Assembly: GCF_002075795.1 (NCBI RefSeq) | Contig: NZ_CP020472.1 | Span: forward strand, 541,001 to 605,000 | Direction of reading: 5' to 3' | Length of the DNA stretch: 64,000 bases | DNA from: Shewanella japonica | GTDB lineage: Bacteria; Pseudomonadota; Gammaproteobacteria; Enterobacterales; Shewanellaceae | Shown: in pieces, positions 20,324 to 31,029 of the stretch | How the letters are laid out: the number at the start of each line of letters is the position of its first letter | How positions within the stretch are numbered: the first letter of the stretch is position 1 | Notes under the pieces: model-generated | The model's database searches: none | What the model was told of the DNA's origin: nothing | Seen by the model: only the letters and a program-made list of their open reading frames with translations | Program-made: the position numbers and the translations under genes

Positions 20324-21274
20324 GTGCATCCTACCAAACTCGGTTTATTTTTTGTGTCTATTGCCGTCATTTTTTGGGGCATATTACCGATAGCGTTAAC
20401 ACTCTCTGGAAATTTTATCGATCCGGTTACCTTGACTTGGTTTCGATTTTTAGTGGCATTTATCGTGACCTTTTTGGTGATGTGGCATCTAGGGTATTTA
20501 CGTCAGTTCATGTCACTTTCACGAGGGGATTGGGTTAAGCTCAGTGCCGCCGGCATTTTACTCATGTGTAACTACACTTCGTTTGTGTATTCCTTAGATT
20601 ATTTATCGCCAGGTACTGCACAACTTAACTTTCAGACTGCGCCATTTTACCTTGCTTTCGGTGGTGCGTTATTTTTTAAGGAGCGTTTAACTGCGGTGCA
20701 GTTGAGCTGTTTTGCAACTCTGGCCTTGGGAGTATTACTGTTTTTCCATCCAAGTCTTGATATGTCTGCCAGTGATAATAGTCAAATTGGTTTTGGGGTG
20801 TTAATCGTGCAGTTCTCTGTACTTTCTTGGACCAGTTATGCTTTATTGCAAAAGTCGCTGATCGCTAAGTTATCGCCTAATAACGTATTGCTATATATCT
20901 ATGGTTTGGGTGTTGTCGTGATGGCGCCATTCTGTGATTTCAGCCAATTCTCTAAGATGAACTCATCTGAGTGGTTTATTATTTTATTCTGCGCAGCCAA
21001 TACGTTGATTGCTTACGGTAGCTTTGGACAAGCCATCAAGTATTGGCCCACAGCGCAAGTCAGCGCTATGCTGGCTCTGACACCTGTGTTGAGTTTCATT
21101 GCTAATAGTCTGGTGGTAAAGATGAACTTATGGCCCAACACCTTTAGGGCTGATGCCATTGATGCTTGGTCATTGCTTGGGATTATCTTAATTGTCGGCG
21201 CTGTTTTTGCCATGCAGATATGGCCTTTATTACAGCAAAAGCGCAAGCAGCCATCAGCTGACAGGTATCGTTAG
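20324..21274 (+). CDS. EamA-family (DMT superfamily) transporter
   Basis: About 316 residues with ten transmembrane helices in two EamA repeats: residues 1-140 (FWGILPIALTLSGNFIDPVT, LDYLSPGTAQLNFQTAPFYL) and 150-300 (SWTSYALLQKSL, FGQAIKYWPTAQVSAMLALT). Family members export or import metabolites and drugs; substrate unknown. Possible starts are TTG 20285, GTG 20312 and GTG 20324; the last is chosen because a GAGA sits just upstream and it places the first helix near the N-terminus. The stop overlaps the convergent LpxR gene stop by a few bases. Confidence 0.85.
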   Translation: MHPTKLGLFFVSIAVIFWGILPIALTLSGNFIDPVTLTWFRFLVAFIVTFLVMWHLGYLRQFMSLSRGDWVKLSAAGILLMCNYTSFVYSLDYLSPGTAQLNFQTAPFYLAFGGALFFKERLTAVQLSCFATLALGVLLFFHPSLDMSASDNSQIGFGVLIVQFSVLSWTSYALLQKSLIAKLSPNNVLLYIYGLGVVVMAPFCDFSQFSKMNSSEWFIILFCAANTLIAYGSFGQAIKYWPTAQVSAMLALTPVLSFIANSLVVKMNLWPNTFRADAIDAWSLLGIILIVGAVFAMQIWPLLQQKRKQPSADRYR

Positions 21275-22329
21275 AAACGATAGTTGATATTGACTGCTGC
21301 AAAATTGGCAGTACTTGGTTGATCTTTATATTGCTCAGTGCCACGAATGACTGAAAAGGTTAATCCCCAGTTTTGCCAGTTAAGCATAAATCCTGAATTG
21401 ATCATTGCTTGTTGGTTCGTCAGCTCGACTGAGTGGCTATCTGTAAAGTTATTGCCATCAAGGGTTATATCGTTAAATACATAACGTCCATACAAGGTCA
21501 AAAACAGCTGCCAGCTTAACTCGCTAGCAGGTTTTACTTGGTATCCATTGTTACTTCTTGATGCAGCTTGCGCTACGAAGGCATAACTGTGAGACAGAAT
21601 GTTACCGATACGAAATGACATACCAGCACCAACATCACTCATTAAATTACCTATTGCCGCATTTCCATGAATAACAGTATCAAATTCGACATTTTCTGAA
21701 ATTGGGGTGTATGCCCATTGATATAGGCGTTGTGCTTCAACTCTGAATACAGGCTCATTACTTAACTGATTATCCCAGCCCATTGGCTCTTTGGCATCAA
21801 TGATTTCGTGAACTTGTTTTTGAGTTTGCTCAGCAAGTGAACCTGGCCCGACAAGACCTAAAGTTATACTTAAATTATCGGCGATACCATCACCAAAACT
21901 ACGTAATGTAGATTGCCATAATAAGGTGCCAGCATATGGCCTGTCTGACTCGATGAGTTCCGCTTGTTGTAGATCATCAGGGGTGTACATGCGCTGGGAT
22001 ACACTATAGCTAATTTGATACTGTCTTGATGCACCATGGTTTAAATAACTGTAACCATAAAGACCTGTGAGCCAAGTGGGCATGTTAAGCTCATCAAAAT
22101 CATCGACGATTGCCCTACCCCAACTCCACTCTAAACCATTGCTGTAGCCATTATCACTGGTATTAATAAGGCCAAATGCATCATTCTCAAAACTGAACTG
22201 TACCCAGTCACCATTTGATGTCGCTAAAACCTGCTGATGTTGATCTGCAGACACAACAATAGGTAAAACACTGCATATTAGTGTAAGTGCGCGAGTAATA
22301 TGTTTGGCTAGGTATGTGCTTAGTAACAT
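21271..22329 (-). CDS. LpxR-like lipid A deacylase (DUF2219)
   Basis: A 352-residue outer-membrane barrel protein. The signal peptide covers about residues 1-28 (SVLPIVVSA). The mature start VQFSFENDAFGLINTSDNGY carries the Asn-Asp-containing motif of LpxR, followed by YSNGLEWSW and, further on, SYSVSQRMYTPDD and DRPYAGTLLW, all conserved in the family. LpxR of Salmonella removes the 3'-acyloxyacyl chain of lipid A in a calcium-dependent way. It ends in the aromatic NINYRF expected for barrel assembly. Monocistronic. Confidence 0.88.
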   Translation of the reverse strand: MLLSTYLAKHITRALTLICSVLPIVVSADQHQQVLATSNGDWVQFSFENDAFGLINTSDNGYSNGLEWSWGRAIVDDFDELNMPTWLTGLYGYSYLNHGASRQYQISYSVSQRMYTPDDLQQAELIESDRPYAGTLLWQSTLRSFGDGIADNLSITLGLVGPGSLAEQTQKQVHEIIDAKEPMGWDNQLSNEPVFRVEAQRLYQWAYTPISENVEFDTVIHGNAAIGNLMSDVGAGMSFRIGNILSHSYAFVAQAASRSNNGYQVKPASELSWQLFLTLYGRYVFNDITLDGNNFTDSHSVELTNQQAMINSGFMLNWQNWGLTFSVIRGTEQYKDQPSTANFAAVNINYRF

Positions 22330-22392
22330 GAAATAAAACTATGTATCAGTAGGTATCAAAATGAGCGAAGGATTATACAGAAAACAGCATAA

Positions 22393-22418
22393 AAAAATGG
22401 AGCCTAAGCTCCATTTTT
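22393..22418 (-). terminator. Terminator after the DEAD-box helicase gene
   Basis: A stem AAAAATGGAGC / GCTCCATTTTT with a CTAA loop. It lies 40 bases past the helicase stop on the minus strand. Confidence 0.88.
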
Positions 22419-22456
22419 ATTACAGGGTTTCAACAGATTGTTGATACTGTGATCAA

Positions 22457-24271
22457 TTACTCGCTGTCACGTGGTTTACGTGGACGACGGTCGCCACGAG
22501 GACGATCATTACGATCACCACGAGAACGGTCATTACGTGGACGACGTGGACGGTCGCTACGTGTAGACTCTGGGAATGGAGTGTCACTTGCTTCTTTGAT
22601 GTTAAGTGGCTTACCACAAACACGTACTTTACGAAGGTGTGTTAACACATCTTTTGGCATACCGTCTGGTAAGTCAATTGAAGTCACTTGGTCGAATAAC
22701 TGAATTTGACCAATGAACTGACTGTCGATATTAGCTTCGTTAGCAATTGCACCAACGATGTTACCTACACCAACGCCATTATCACGGCCTACTTCAATTA
22801 CGTAACGACACATTTTAACATCAGGCTTATCTTTTAAGCCTTCTGCACTACCAAAGCTTGTAGGCATTGGGCGGCCACCACGTGAATCACGACGGCTGTT
22901 GCGATCTCTGCCACCATCACGATCGCGGTCACGTGAATCACGTTGACGCTCTTGAATTGGAGGAAGTTGTAAAGGACGTTCAGCCTGAACTTGTTGTAAT
23001 AATGCCGCAGCAAGTAAATCTGTATCGATTTCAAGCTGTTGACATAATTCAGCTACTGCGTTTTTCATGAAGTCTAAGTCACCATTAATGGTTTCTTGAA
23101 CTTGTTCGCCTAAACGAGATAAACGACGCTCTGTTACTGTTTCTGGGCTAGGTACTTTCATTGGCGAAATACGGCTGTTCGTTGCACGTTCAATGGTACG
23201 TAACATACGCATTTCACGATTAGTAACGAAAAGAATTGCCATACCAGTACGGCCAGCACGACCTGTACGACCAATGCGGTGTACATAAGCTTCTGAATCA
23301 TATGGGATATCGTAGTTTACTACGTGTCCAATACGTTCAACGTCAAGACCACGGGCTGCAACGTCTGTCGCAATAAGAATATCTAGCTTGCCACGTTTTA
23401 GCTGGTCAACAGCACGTTCACGTGCTTGTTGGTTCATGTCACCATGTAATGGTGAAGAAGCGTAACCACGAGCTTCTAATTTTTCTGCTAGTTCAACACA
23501 GCTATTACGAGTACGTACGAAGATGATAATACCTTCTGTATTTTCAACTTCTAATACACGGACTAATGCTTCAAGCTTGTTGTGTTGAGATACTTGAACA
23601 AAACGTTGTTCAATAGATTCAACAGTCGTATGACTTGCTGCGATGCTGATATGAACAGGCTTGTTAAGGTGCTTGTTAGCAACACGCTTGATTTGCTCTG
23701 GCATAGTTGCAGAGAAAAGTGCTAATTGGCTTTCAGCTGGCTTGTGCTCAAGTACCCATTCGATATCGTCGATGAAGCCCATTTTTAGCATTTCATCAGC
23801 TTCATCAAGTACTAATGCTTTAAGCGCATCAAGTTTCAGTGTGCCACGACGCATGTGGTCCATTACACGACCAGGCGTACCAACAACGACTTGTGGGCCA
23901 CGACGTAGCGCACTAAGTTGTTGATGCATGCTTTGACCACCGTAAATAGGTAGTACATGGAAGCCTTTCATGTGTTTAGCGTAGCTACCAAATGCTTCAG
24001 CAACCTGTACTGCTAACTCACGAGTGGGAGCCAATACTAAGATTTGAGGAGCATTGAGTTTTTGATCGACACTATTAAGTAGTGGTAGTGCGAATGCACC
24101 AGTTTTACCAGTACCAGTTTGAGCTTGGCCTAAAATATCTTTACCTTCCATTAAAGGATCGATACTAGCAGCTTGAATTGGTGTTGGTTTTTCGTAACCT
24201 AAATCGTCAAGGGCACGAAGCAAATTCTCGGATAAACCAAGTTCGCGGAAAGTTCTTTCATCGGATGACAT
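22457..24271 (-). CDS. deaD: ATP-dependent DEAD-box RNA helicase, DeaD/CsdA type
   Basis: A 604-residue RNA helicase. Core motifs in order: Q-motif FRELGLSENLL...PTPIQ, Walker A AQTGTGKTGAF, PTRELAVQ, DEAD, SAT, and HRIGRTGRAGRTG. After the core comes a DbpA-like RNA-binding domain at about residues 470-545 (MCRYVIEVGRDNGVGVGNIV) and an Arg/Gly/Asp-rich tail. DeaD unwinds mRNA and rRNA structure during cold adaptation and 50S assembly. The unusually long leader before it contains an A/T-rich promoter region; a cold-responsive leader is likely but not shown. Monocistronic. Confidence 0.95.
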   Translation of the reverse strand: MSSDERTFRELGLSENLLRALDDLGYEKPTPIQAASIDPLMEGKDILGQAQTGTGKTGAFALPLLNSVDQKLNAPQILVLAPTRELAVQVAEAFGSYAKHMKGFHVLPIYGGQSMHQQLSALRRGPQVVVGTPGRVMDHMRRGTLKLDALKALVLDEADEMLKMGFIDDIEWVLEHKPAESQLALFSATMPEQIKRVANKHLNKPVHISIAASHTTVESIEQRFVQVSQHNKLEALVRVLEVENTEGIIIFVRTRNSCVELAEKLEARGYASSPLHGDMNQQARERAVDQLKRGKLDILIATDVAARGLDVERIGHVVNYDIPYDSEAYVHRIGRTGRAGRTGMAILFVTNREMRMLRTIERATNSRISPMKVPSPETVTERRLSRLGEQVQETINGDLDFMKNAVAELCQQLEIDTDLLAAALLQQVQAERPLQLPPIQERQRDSRDRDRDGGRDRNSRRDSRGGRPMPTSFGSAEGLKDKPDVKMCRYVIEVGRDNGVGVGNIVGAIANEANIDSQFIGQIQLFDQVTSIDLPDGMPKDVLTHLRKVRVCGKPLNIKEASDTPFPESTRSDRPRRPRNDRSRGDRNDRPRGDRRPRKPRDSE

Positions 24272-24437
24272 TGAGTTGTAGCCTTGTGGGTATGCACGAA
24301 AATAGTCGCATTCGTGCTAAAGTTTCACAGACAGAAAATCAACCCCGTGTCGATTTCCCGCGTCAAAGGGGCAATATTATAGCAAGCTTTAGCCTCTATG
24401 ACTATATATTTTCAATATAAAACTAAAATTGGCCTGA

Positions 24438-25442
24438 TTATTGAAAAGCAATTTGTTGCTTATCCACTGAGATTAATTCAAAAGCGGTCTCAGTGACGGC
24501 GGCTAAAAATCCGATATCAAGTGTTTCAATTGTATCTTCTACCGTGTGGTAATATTTATGGGTAGGAACACCTAAATAAAGCCATGGAATCCCTGCCTTA
24601 TGAAACGGGTAATGATCTGAAGCTCGTAACCAGTCAATTTTTACCATGCTGCCGTTTTGCATTCTTGAACGACTTTCTCTGACACATAATTGATTATAGT
24701 CTTGGAGTTGGTATTTAAGCTGATTAAATTCAGTTAAATTTCTCTCGCCTTCTATATAAATGGACTTTGGTCTTGAAGGGTGACCTACCATGTCTAAATT
24801 TATCGACATTTCTATCTGCATGCTAGGTTGTGCAGTTAACTGTTCAACCACTGCATAAGAACCATATAAGCCTGACTCTTCAGCGTCGGTTGCTACAAGC
24901 ATTAAGTTAACCTTGTCATCACCATTTGACTGCCAATGCTCGGCGATAGCTAGCATAGCAGCAACGCCTGAAGCATTGTCATCTGCACCAGCAAATACTT
25001 TATTGCCTTTTTTGCCAAGGTGGTCGTAATGGGCGGTAATTACTCGCCATCGTTGGCTATCATTTTTGGCTCTAATTGTGCCAATAACATTTATCCCTTC
25101 TTTATCAGCGAAGTTTGACCGATATTGAAAGGGGACTAAAAACGAATCTTGCCAAGGGGTAAGTTCGAGTTCTTGAAAGCGTTTGATGAGATATTGCCGA
25201 GATTGTTCGGCGCCAAGCGTATTGGTTTTACGTCCTTCAAATTCAGGGCTAGTTAAAATACGTATATCTTCGAGCAGTTGGCTTTTATCTGCCCAAAGAC
25301 TGATAGGTTGATTGCCGCAGTTTTTAGATGCACAAGCAGTTAGCGACAATAACATCATCAGGCTCAGTAATTTAAGCGCGAAGCGCATACCCTTGTTGAT
25401 AACAGTATGTGCATTAGCCAGAGGCTTGATTAGAAATTCCAT
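24438..25442 (-). CDS. M28-family zinc aminopeptidase, probable lipoprotein
   Basis: A 334-residue peptidase. The lipobox LTAC lies at about residues 34-37 behind a hydrophobic core (LKLLSLMMLLSL), so it is membrane-anchored in the envelope. M28 metal ligands appear in order: VITAHYDHLG (His, Asp), AGADDNASGVAAML (bridging Asp), ATDAEESGLYG (catalytic Glu and Glu ligand), NLDMVGH (Asp) and KYYHTVEDT (His). Start: the ATG at 25442 has AGAGGG spaced well; an ATG at 25388 would give a shorter signal peptide but has poor spacing. It is downstream of uvrA on the same strand with a 40-base gap, so readthrough is possible. Confidence 0.9.
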   Translation of the reverse strand: MEFLIKPLANAHTVINKGMRFALKLLSLMMLLSLTACASKNCGNQPISLWADKSQLLEDIRILTSPEFEGRKTNTLGAEQSRQYLIKRFQELELTPWQDSFLVPFQYRSNFADKEGINVIGTIRAKNDSQRWRVITAHYDHLGKKGNKVFAGADDNASGVAAMLAIAEHWQSNGDDKVNLMLVATDAEESGLYGSYAVVEQLTAQPSMQIEMSINLDMVGHPSRPKSIYIEGERNLTEFNQLKYQLQDYNQLCVRESRSRMQNGSMVKIDWLRASDHYPFHKAGIPWLYLGVPTHKYYHTVEDTIETLDIGFLAAVTETAFELISVDKQQIAFQ

Positions 25443-25482
25443 TTCGTTCCCTCTGGCTTATCGTCCGATGTTGCTTGATAGC

Positions 25483-28377
25483 TTATTTTTTAACAGATTT
25501 TTTTATCGTCTTTTTTGCCGCTTTCTTGGGTTTAGCCTCAGTAACTTGTGGCATTTTCTCCAACAGTGGCTGTAAAAAGCGTGCGGTATGCGACTTAGTG
25601 TTTTTAGCAACATCTTCAGGCGTACCTGTTACGAGTATTGTCCCGCCGCCTGAACCACCTTCTGGTCCTAAGTCCACAATCCAGTCGGCTGTTTTGATCA
25701 CATCTAAATTGTGCTCAATAACAACAATAGTATTACCTTTGGCTTTTAGTCTATGTAATACATCAAGTAATAACTGAATATCAGCAAAGTGCAACCCGGT
25801 TGTTGGTTCATCAAGAATATACAAGGTTTTACCCGTATCACGCTTAGACAGTTCTTTAGCAAGTTTGACTCGCTGAGCTTCACCGCCTGATAAGGTCGTG
25901 GCGCTTTGTCCGAGGCAAATATATGACAAACCGACATCCACTAAGGTTTGCAGTTTACGTGCAATGGCTGGAATAGGGTCAAAGAATACACGTGCTTCTT
26001 CGATGGTCATTTGCAGCACTTCGTGGATGTTTTTGCCTTTGTATTTCACGTCTAAGGTTTCACGATTATAGCGTTTGCCTTTACATGAATCACATGGCAC
26101 ATACACGTCAGGTAAAAAGTGCATTTCTACTTTAATGAGACCGTCGCCCTGACAAGCTTCACAGCGTCCACCTTTTACGTTAAATGAGAAACGGCCAGGT
26201 TGGTAACCACGGCTACGCGACTCTTGTGTTGCGGCAAATAGCTCACGTATCGGAGTAAAAATGCCCGTATAAGTGGCTGGGTTTGAGCGAGGTGTTCGGC
26301 CAATAGGGCTTTGATCGATATCAACGACCTTGTCGCATTGCTCCATGCCCTTAATGCTTTTATGCGGAGCGGGCTCATCAATTGTGGCGCCATTTAGCAT
26401 GCGGTGAGCAATCTTATAAAAAGTATCGTTAATTAGGGTCGACTTACCAGAACCAGATACCCCAGTTACACAAGTGAATAGCCCGATAGGAATCGTTAAA
26501 TCGACATTTTTAAGATTGTTACCCGTTGCTCCAGTGAGTTCAATGACCTTTTTCGGGTCTATTGGGGTGCGCTGCTCACTGACATGGATCTGTTTTTTGC
26601 CCGAAATGTACTGACCTGTGATCGATTCTTCACATTCGATGATATCGTTTAAGCCACCAGAACAAATAACTTCACCACCGTGCACTCCTGCGCCAGGGCC
26701 AATATCGATAACATGATCTGCCATGCGAATGGCATCCTCGTCATGCTCAACTACAATCACGGTATTACCTAGATCACGAAGATGGATTAAGGTATTAAGT
26801 AAGCGCTCATTATCACGCTGATGCAGGCCAATAGAGGGTTCATCTAATACATACATGACACCAACGAGTCCGGCGCCAATTTGGCTCGCTAACCGGATCC
26901 GCTGCGCTTCACCACCTGATAGTGTGTCTGCTGAACGATCTAAGCTTAAGTAATTTAATCCCACATTGACGAGGAACCCGAGTCGATCACCTACTTCTTT
27001 TAAGATTTTTTCGGCAATTTGTGCTTTTTGCCCTGAAAATTCGACACCGTTAAAGTAGGTCATGGCTTCGCCAATAGACCACTGCGTCAATTGAGGTAAT
27101 GTTAGTTCGCCAATAAAGACATTACGTGCTTCTTCACGTAAGCGAGAACCACCACAACTTTTACACGGTTGTGTATTAATGAATTTAGAAAGCTCGTCAC
27201 GAACCGAGTTACTTTCAGTTTCACGGTAGCGGCGGTCCATGTTATTTAAGATGCCTTCAAATGGATGATTTCGGATCACCACATCGCCACGGTCATTAAT
27301 ATATTTAAAGGCAATACTTTGCTTGCCAGAGCCGTGGAGTACAATTTTTTGCACTTTATCTGTAAGTTGTTGGAACGGTGTTTCAACATCAAACTTATAA
27401 TGTTCCGCCAGTGAGCTGAGCATTTGAAAATAATAGAAGTTACGTTTGTCCCAGCCGCGTATTGCACCTCCAGCAAGTGATAGCTCACCATTGGTGATCA
27501 CTCTGTCGGCATCAAAATACTGTTGAACCCCTAAGCCATCACAGGTTTGACAAGCGCCAGCTGGGTTATTGAATGAGAAAATACGTGGCTCAAGTTCTGC
27601 CATTGAATAGCCACAATGAGGGCAAGCAAAATTTGCTGAAAAGATTATCTCTTCCGTTTCACCAGCCATATCAGCGACCACAGCAATACCACCTGACATT
27701 TCAAGGGTGGTTTCAAACGATTCCGCTAAACGTTGTTTAAGATCGTCACGCACTTTGAAGCGATCAACAACAACTTCAATGGTGTGTTTTACATGTAAGT
27801 CTAAGGTTGGTGGGTCTGATAAGTCACAAACATCGCCATCAATACGCGCCCGCACATAACCTTGGGCTGCGAGACTCTCTAGGAGTTTTACATGCTCACC
27901 TTTACGTGCTTTAACGACAGGCGCCAACAGCATCTGACGACTACCTTCTGGTAACTCAAGGACTTTATCGACCATTTGACTTACTGTTTGTGCGGCGAGG
28001 GGCTGACCATGAGTGGGACAGCGAGGTTCACCTACACGGGCAAATAGTAATCTTAAGTAGTCATAAATTTCGGTAATCGTACCCACAGTTGAACGTGGGT
28101 TATGTGAAGTGGATTTTTGTTCAATTGAAATCGCTGGGCTTAAGCCTTCAATATGATCAACATCAGGTTTTTCCATCAAACTCAAAAATTGGCGTGCGTA
28201 TGCTGACAAAGACTCAACATAGCGGCGTTGTCCTTCGGCATATAAGGTGTCGAAGGCCAATGAAGATTTGCCTGAACCTGACAGCCCGGTAATGACAATG
28301 AGTTTGTCACGGGGAATTTTGAGGTCAAAGTTTTTTAGATTGTGGGTTCGTGCACCGCGAATTTCAATGGTATCCAT
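25483..28377 (-). CDS. uvrA: Excinuclease ABC subunit A
   Basis: A 964-residue DNA-damage recognition ATPase of nucleotide excision repair. Two ABC modules are complete: Walker [15 protein letters not shown] at about residue 31 and [13 protein letters not shown] near 640; signatures [12 protein letters not shown] and [12 protein letters not shown]; Walker [12 protein letters not shown] and [11 protein letters not shown]. Zinc-finger cysteines are seen in [14 protein letters not shown]...CQTCDG and CEACQGDG...CDSCKG. The Lys-rich tail [16 protein letters not shown] makes it slightly longer than E. coli UvrA (940). A possible LexA half-site region lies upstream. Confidence 0.98.
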   Translation of the reverse strand: MDTIEIRGARTHNLKNFDLKIPRDKLIVITGLSGSGKSSLAFDTLYAEGQRRYVESLSAYARQFLSLMEKPDVDHIEGLSPAISIEQKSTSHNPRSTVGTITEIYDYLRLLFARVGEPRCPTHGQPLAAQTVSQMVDKVLELPEGSRQMLLAPVVKARKGEHVKLLESLAAQGYVRARIDGDVCDLSDPPTLDLHVKHTIEVVVDRFKVRDDLKQRLAESFETTLEMSGGIAVVADMAGETEEIIFSANFACPHCGYSMAELEPRIFSFNNPAGACQTCDGLGVQQYFDADRVITNGELSLAGGAIRGWDKRNFYYFQMLSSLAEHYKFDVETPFQQLTDKVQKIVLHGSGKQSIAFKYINDRGDVVIRNHPFEGILNNMDRRYRETESNSVRDELSKFINTQPCKSCGGSRLREEARNVFIGELTLPQLTQWSIGEAMTYFNGVEFSGQKAQIAEKILKEVGDRLGFLVNVGLNYLSLDRSADTLSGGEAQRIRLASQIGAGLVGVMYVLDEPSIGLHQRDNERLLNTLIHLRDLGNTVIVVEHDEDAIRMADHVIDIGPGAGVHGGEVICSGGLNDIIECEESITGQYISGKKQIHVSEQRTPIDPKKVIELTGATGNNLKNVDLTIPIGLFTCVTGVSGSGKSTLINDTFYKIAHRMLNGATIDEPAPHKSIKGMEQCDKVVDIDQSPIGRTPRSNPATYTGIFTPIRELFAATQESRSRGYQPGRFSFNVKGGRCEACQGDGLIKVEMHFLPDVYVPCDSCKGKRYNRETLDVKYKGKNIHEVLQMTIEEARVFFDPIPAIARKLQTLVDVGLSYICLGQSATTLSGGEAQRVKLAKELSKRDTGKTLYILDEPTTGLHFADIQLLLDVLHRLKAKGNTIVVIEHNLDVIKTADWIVDLGPEGGSGGGTILVTGTPEDVAKNTKSHTARFLQPLLEKMPQVTEAKPKKAAKKTIKKSVKK

Positions 28378-28748
28378 TCTTCACTCTGATGTTGTTCTCA
28401 GGGGCTTGGTAAGAGATCTACTTCTTTAAGCCGCCGAATTTTAAATGGGTTTAAGCTATTTTTGTCTAAATAGTTTATGTTGGTTTGTCGATTTTATGAT
28501 GTATTTATACAGTATTTTATACAGTGTTGTATAGGGCTAAGTGCTTAGTTCATTTTCTGCGGTGTCATTCCTATTCGGGATAACCTGAACTGGGATATAA
28601 AACACATTATAACCTGTTTGTTTAATCTCATTAGCAAATACGACAATCAGTTGCTGCTTGGTTCATTATTCCTTTTGAGCTAAATTAGGACGCTGTGATA
28701 ATATGCGCAACTCAAAATTTTTACTGTGACAAAATTAAGGGCAAGTGA
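28378..28748. promoter_or_regulatory. uvrA / MFS intergenic region with paired TATACAGT repeats
   Basis: This divergent intergenic region of 371 bases holds two direct copies of TATACAGT at 28506-28513 and 28518-28525. The 16-mer at 28497-28512 (TGATGTATTTATACAG) matches the LexA box CTGTATATATATACAG at 11 of 16 positions, with a good right half and a poor left half. SOS control of uvrA is expected from knowledge of the gene, but this site is only a candidate. No gene was seen here. Confidence 0.4.
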
Positions 28749-30116
28749 ATGGCCAAGAATGGACTATCCGGCATAGAGAAAAAAGTCGCTTTTTCGTTAG
28801 CCAGCGTGTTTGGTTTACGAATGATGGGCTTGTTTATGATCATGCCTGTGTTTGCGCTTTACGGCCAACACTTAGAAGGATTCTCGCCATTATGGGTCGG
28901 TATTGCCATAGGGGCATACGGCTTAACACAAGCTTGTTTGCAAATTCCCATGGGCATGTTGTCTGACAAATATGGCCGAAAGCCTATCATTTTAGGTGGT
29001 TTAGTCATTTTTGCTATTGGTAGTATTGTCGCTGCGATGTCTGATCATATTTACGGTGTGGTGCTGGGCCGTGCTTTACAGGGCATGGGAGCCATTGCTG
29101 CGGCGGTATTGGCACTCGCTGCCGACTTAACCCGTGATGAACAACGAACCAAAGTCATGGCAATCATTGGGATGTGTATTGGCTTTTCTTTCGCTTTATC
29201 TTTACTTGCTGGGCCGATAGTCGCTCAATATGCTGGCCTTGAAGGTTTATTCTTTTTAACTGCCATTTTAGCTGTGTTAGGCATGGTGATTGTGCAGGTC
29301 TTAGTACCAAACCCTGTGTCTCAAGCCCCTAAAGGGGATACTGTTGCTACGCCGACCAAGCTTAAACGTATGCTGATGGACCCTCAGTTATTTCGATTAG
29401 ATGCGGGCATTTTTATTCTTCATTTAGTATTAACAGCGGTGTTTGTCGCATTACCTTTAGATTTAGTTGATGCAGGCTTAGTCAAAGAAAAGCACTGGAT
29501 GTTGTACTTCCCCGCTTTTGTTGGCGCATTCTTTTTAATGGTGCCCTTGATCATTATTGGCGTTAAGCGCAATAACACTAAAACTATGTTCCAAATCTCA
29601 TTGCTTATAATGATGCTATCACTCGCTGCTATGGGAATTTATGCTGATAATTTGTGGGTGCTCAGTGGCGCTGTGGTGTTATTTTTTACCGGCTTTAACT
29701 ATTTAGAGGCATCATTACCTAGCTTAATCGCAAAGTTTTGTCCTATGGGCGATAAAGGTTCTGCGATGGGGGTTTACTCGACCAGTCAATTCTTAGGTGC
29801 TTTTTGTGGTGGCATGTTAGGTGGTGGCGCTTATCAATTGGTCGGCGCTTCAGGTGTCTTTTATGTCGCGTTAGCGTTGATGTTTGTGTGGTTATTATTG
29901 ACCATTGGCATGGAAAAACCAGTGCTTCTTAAAAGCTATACGCTTGAAGCTGAAGCGAAAGATAGAAATCATGCCCAAGATATGGCAACTCAGCTATCAC
30001 AACTTACAGGGGTTGCTGAGGCAATTGTCGTGATTGAAGAGAAAGCTGCTTATTTAAAAGTAGATGATCAATTCGATTTAAGAGAAGCCCGAGCTGTGTT
30101 AGGCTCTGTCAGCTAA
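28749..30116 (+). CDS. YajR-like MFS transporter with C-terminal YAM domain
   Basis: A 455-residue major facilitator with 12 transmembrane helices. The motif A region is GMLSDKYGRKPIILGG between helices 2 and 3, and GRALQGMGAIAAAVLALAAD fits helix 4. The last 65 residues (AQDMATQLSQLTGVAEAIVV, then YLKVDDQFDLREA) form the small ferredoxin-like YAM domain that distinguishes E. coli YajR, whose length (454) is nearly identical. The substrate is unknown. AAGGG precedes the ATG. It lies between uvrA and ssb, splitting the uvrA-ssb pair that is adjacent in E. coli. Confidence 0.9.
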   Translation: MAKNGLSGIEKKVAFSLASVFGLRMMGLFMIMPVFALYGQHLEGFSPLWVGIAIGAYGLTQACLQIPMGMLSDKYGRKPIILGGLVIFAIGSIVAAMSDHIYGVVLGRALQGMGAIAAAVLALAADLTRDEQRTKVMAIIGMCIGFSFALSLLAGPIVAQYAGLEGLFFLTAILAVLGMVIVQVLVPNPVSQAPKGDTVATPTKLKRMLMDPQLFRLDAGIFILHLVLTAVFVALPLDLVDAGLVKEKHWMLYFPAFVGAFFLMVPLIIIGVKRNNTKTMFQISLLIMMLSLAAMGIYADNLWVLSGAVVLFFTGFNYLEASLPSLIAKFCPMGDKGSAMGVYSTSQFLGAFCGGMLGGGAYQLVGASGVFYVALALMFVWLLLTIGMEKPVLLKSYTLEAEAKDRNHAQDMATQLSQLTGVAEAIVVIEEKAAYLKVDDQFDLREARAVLGSVS

Positions 30117-30237
30117 GAATTAAATTCGTATTTTTGTGTGATAGTTGATGTGTCAACAGACATAAAAATGGCATAATTGATTCAACAGAATTTGAACATA
30201 AATAAATTTAGAACATGTTAAATCGCAGGAGATTTCA

Positions 30238-30966
30238 ATGGCCAGTCGTGGTGTGAATAAAGTAATTTTGGTTGGTAATTTAGGTAAAGATCCTGAAGTT
30301 CGTTACATGCCAAACGGTAACGCAGTCGCTAACTTTACTGTAGCAACAAGTGAATCTTGGAAAGACCAGCAAGGTCAGCAACAAGAACGCACTGAATGGC
30401 ACAACATTGTGATGTACCGTCGACTAGCTGAAGTAGCTGGCGAATACCTGAAAAAAGGTTCTAAAGTTTACTTAGAAGGTAAACTGCAAACCAGCAAGTG
30501 GCAGGATCAGACTACGGGTCAAGATCGCTACAAAACCGAAATCAATGCAATGGAAATGCAAATGCTTGATAGCCGTGGCCAAGGCGGTCAGCAAGGTGGT
30601 ATGAACCAAGGTCAAGGTGGCTATGGTAATGCGCCTCAGCAAAGTGCACCGCAATCTCAAGGCGGATACGGCCAACAGCAGCAATCTCAAGCTGGTTATC
30701 AGCAGCCTGCTCAACAGCAAGCAGCTCAAAAGCCTGCTTACACGCCTAAACCTCAAGCGCCAGCGCAGCAGCAAGGTAGTTACCAGCAGCCTGCTCAACG
30801 TCCAGCACCTGCCCAGCAACAAGGTGGTTTCCAACAACCTGCTCAACAACAGCAAGGTGGTTTCCAGCAACAATCTGCTCCTGCACAGCGTCCTGCGCCA
30901 ACACCACAACCGCAGAACACTACGCCAGATTTAGGCGGTGATTGGGATGACGATATCCCGTTCTAA
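30238..30966 (+). CDS. ssb: Single-stranded DNA-binding protein
   Basis: A 242-residue SSB. The OB-fold covers residues 1-112 ([59 protein letters not shown]). Next is a long Gln/Gly/Pro-rich linker of about 120 residues containing repeated [14 protein letters not shown] units. The tip DDDIPF is the acidic tail that recruits partner proteins. The linker is longer than in E. coli (178 residues in total) and its repeats may vary in length among strains. AGGAGA precedes the ATG. Confidence 0.98.
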   Translation: MASRGVNKVILVGNLGKDPEVRYMPNGNAVANFTVATSESWKDQQGQQQERTEWHNIVMYRRLAEVAGEYLKKGSKVYLEGKLQTSKWQDQTTGQDRYKTEINAMEMQMLDSRGQGGQQGGMNQGQGGYGNAPQQSAPQSQGGYGQQQQSQAGYQQPAQQQAAQKPAYTPKPQAPAQQQGSYQQPAQRPAPAQQQGGFQQPAQQQQGGFQQQSAPAQRPAPTPQPQNTTPDLGGDWDDDIPF

Positions 30967-31002
30967 TACACAGTATTCGCTGGATTAATCGAAGTGATAT
31001 TT

Positions 31003-31029
31003 AAAATCCCTGTTATGCAGGGATTTTTT
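31003..31029 (+). terminator. Terminator after ssb
   Basis: The stem AAATCCCTG / CAGGGATTT with a TTATG loop and a run of T, 37 bases after the ssb stop. Confidence 0.88.

Noticed and set aside
22449..22703. Arg/Ser-rich plus-strand frame (repeats like RSLRSPRERS)
   Set aside because: It is the antisense of the Arg/Gly/Asp tail of the DEAD-box helicase; repeats arise from the helicase's codons.
30660..30900. Short repeats that could look like a CRISPR or minisatellite
   Set aside because: They are in frame with ssb, encode the Gln/Gly/Pro linker, and have no spacer structure.
30472..30909. Leu/Arg-rich minus-strand frame opposite ssb
   Set aside because: It mirrors the CAG/CAA-rich linker of SSB (CTG/TTG on the other strand) and has no ribosome site.
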